In this document: piece after piece, positions 5,991 through 6,267 of the stretch
Position numbering within the stretch: position 1 is the first letter of the stretch
Layout: each line of letters starts with the position of its first letter
DNA from: Comamonadaceae bacterium CG_4_10_14_3_um_filter_60_75
Lineage (GTDB): Bacteria > Pseudomonadota > Gammaproteobacteria > Burkholderiales > Burkholderiaceae_C
Length of the DNA: 6,267 bases
NCBI GenBank assembly: GCA_002784245.1
Contig: PFKL01000088.1
Location: 1 to 6,267 of the forward strand
Direction: 5' to 3'
Notes under the pieces: generated by a model
Seen by the model: only the letters and a program-made list of their open reading frames with translations
Told to the model about the DNA's origin: nothing
Databases searched by the model: none
Made by a program: the position numbers and the translations under genes

Positions 5991-6014
5991 AAAAAAGCGG
6001 TCTTGAAGACCGCT
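5991..6014 (-). terminator. Rho-independent terminator (or attenuator) between AOR gene and aorC
   Basis: On the minus strand AGCGGTCTT-C-AAGACCGCT (6014-5996) is a perfect 19-nt palindrome, in practice a 7-bp GC-rich stem with a 5-nt loop. It is followed at once by a run of T (5996-5991). The plus strand has no T-run after the hairpin, so it acts only on minus-strand transcription. It ends 2 nt before the aorC ribosome binding site, which is unusual inside a presumed operon. Confidence 0.75.
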
Positions 6015-6053
6015 TGTGATGATTGGTTGATCAAACGTCAGCGTGATTCGGGG

Positions 6054-6080
6054 CAATAAACGCGGTTGTCCGATTTATTG
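6054..6080. repeat. Inverted repeat CAATAAA/TTTATTG
   Basis: CAATAAA (6054-6060) and TTTATTG (6074-6080) are perfect 7-bp arms around a 13-nt spacer that holds a possible CGG/CCG mini-stem. It touches the REP-like element at 6078. Its role is unknown. Confidence 0.45.
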
Positions 6081-6131
6081 GGGTCAGAGCACACTTCGTT
6101 CGCTGCGCTCTCTACGGTGATCCGACCCCAA
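6078..6131. repeat. REP-like imperfect palindrome
   Basis: A 54-bp element bounded by TTGGGGTC (6078-6085) and GACCCCAA (6124-6131), perfect 8-bp terminal arms. The next bases are also partly complementary (GAGCAC against GATCAC read from the other strand). An internal AGAGC/GCTCT pair (6086-6090, 6107-6111) allows an alternative hairpin. Elements with GGGGTC(A/G)GA ends are, from memory, a widespread class of intergenic palindromes in Proteobacteria, possibly mobilised by REP-associated transposases. Family membership is not verified. Confidence 0.6.
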
Positions 6132-6166
6132 AAAACCTGCGCCCAATTTCATCTGGCGTTTCAGGT
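6130..6166 (-). terminator. Weaker, bulged terminator-like hairpin after the AOR gene
   Basis: On the minus strand ACCTG (6166-6162), a 3-nt bulge AAA, and CGCC (6158-6155) pair with GGCG (6143-6140) and CAGGT (6139-6135) around an 11-nt loop. T5 (6134-6130) follows. It begins about 9 nt after the AOR stop codon, the expected place for a terminator, and its T-run runs into the end of the REP-like element. The bulge makes its strength uncertain. Confidence 0.4.
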
Positions 6167-6175
6167 CAATGCGCG

Positions 6176-6267
6176 TTACAAGCTCAAACGTTCTTTGGTG
6201 GCTGCGGTGGGGCGGCCTTCGGGGTCCCAGCCACGGGCTTGGTAGTACAGCGGCAGCATGGTGGCGA
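6176..6267 (-). CDS. aorB: Aldehyde:ferredoxin oxidoreductase (tungsten enzyme) C-terminal end, partial
   Basis: Only the last 29 residues are in the window, translated directly from the minus strand. They read ATMLPLYYQARGWDPEGRPT, then AATKERLSL and a TAA stop at 6178-6176. The LPLYY-x-x-RGWD-x-x-G-x-PT signature is the conserved C-terminal end of aldehyde ferredoxin oxidoreductases, where short residues after PT are normal. AOR enzymes carry tungsten on two pyranopterins plus a 4Fe-4S cluster and oxidise aldehydes to acids, or reduce acids in reverse. The genes that follow (FAD oxidoreductase, MoaD-like) are those expected beside a bacterial AorB. The small Fe-S subunit AorA would lie upstream, outside the window. 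Confidence 0.85.
   Translation of the reverse strand, partial: ATMLPLYYQARGWDPEGRPTAATKERLSL

Noticed and set aside
5979..6056. Longer aorC start at 6056
   Set aside because: The extra 26 residues would be translated through the terminator hairpin and lack family similarity. The FAD motif and ribosome binding site fit 5978.
1..6267. CRISPR array, tRNA, rRNA, integrase or insertion sequence
   Set aside because: No regularly spaced repeats, no tRNA-like cloverleaf, and no transposase or integrase motifs were seen on either strand.

Overview
The window looks like part of a Comamonadaceae-type betaproteobacterial chromosome (Rhodoferax/Polaromonas-like). The coding sequence is GC-rich and contrasts with one AT-rich divergent promoter region. 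The protein families point the same way, and there is a GCTGCCAGC/GCTGGCAGC hairpin that I recognise from memory as an abundant intergenic repeat of that family. The genus is an inference; no taxonomic marker gene is present.

Region 1 (about 1-1103, minus strand): a winged-helix MarR-like regulator (1103-552), then after 29 nt the start of a 5-oxoprolinase of the HyuA/OPLAH type (522-1), cut by the window edge. Region 2 (1104-1255): an AT-rich divergent control region with two inverted copies of a roughly 16-bp motif, GATAATT(C/T)GT(T/C)GAC, probably the regulator's operator. Region 3 (1256-4062, plus strand): a complete three-gene TRAP transporter, dctP-dctQ-dctM, packed with 8-9 nt gaps. 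Together these form a regulator, uptake and ring-opening module, most simply read as capture and catabolism of pyroglutamate (5-oxoproline). DctP6 and DctP7 of Bordetella pertussis are known pyroglutamate-binding TRAP receptors, which supports the reading.

Region 4 (4059-6267, minus strand, convergent): the tail of a tungsten-dependent aldehyde:ferredoxin oxidoreductase (AOR) gene (6267-6176), a 197-bp gap, a pyridine nucleotide-disulfide-type FAD/NAD oxidoreductase (5978-4683), a MoaD/ThiS-like protein ending in Gly-Gly (4671-4417), and an unrecognised 99-residue protein ending in Gly-Gly-Gly (4358-4059). The order resembles the aor clusters of Aromatoleum, in which an FAD subunit links AOR to NAD(H).

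The gap between the AOR gene and the FAD gene holds a bulged terminator-like hairpin, a REP-like palindrome, a second inverted repeat and a strong directional terminator directly before the FAD gene's ribosome binding site. This suggests that the catalytic and FAD subunits are expressed at different levels. The TRAP operon and the AOR operon meet tail to tail, and their last genes share the tetranucleotide TTAA as overlapping stop codons.
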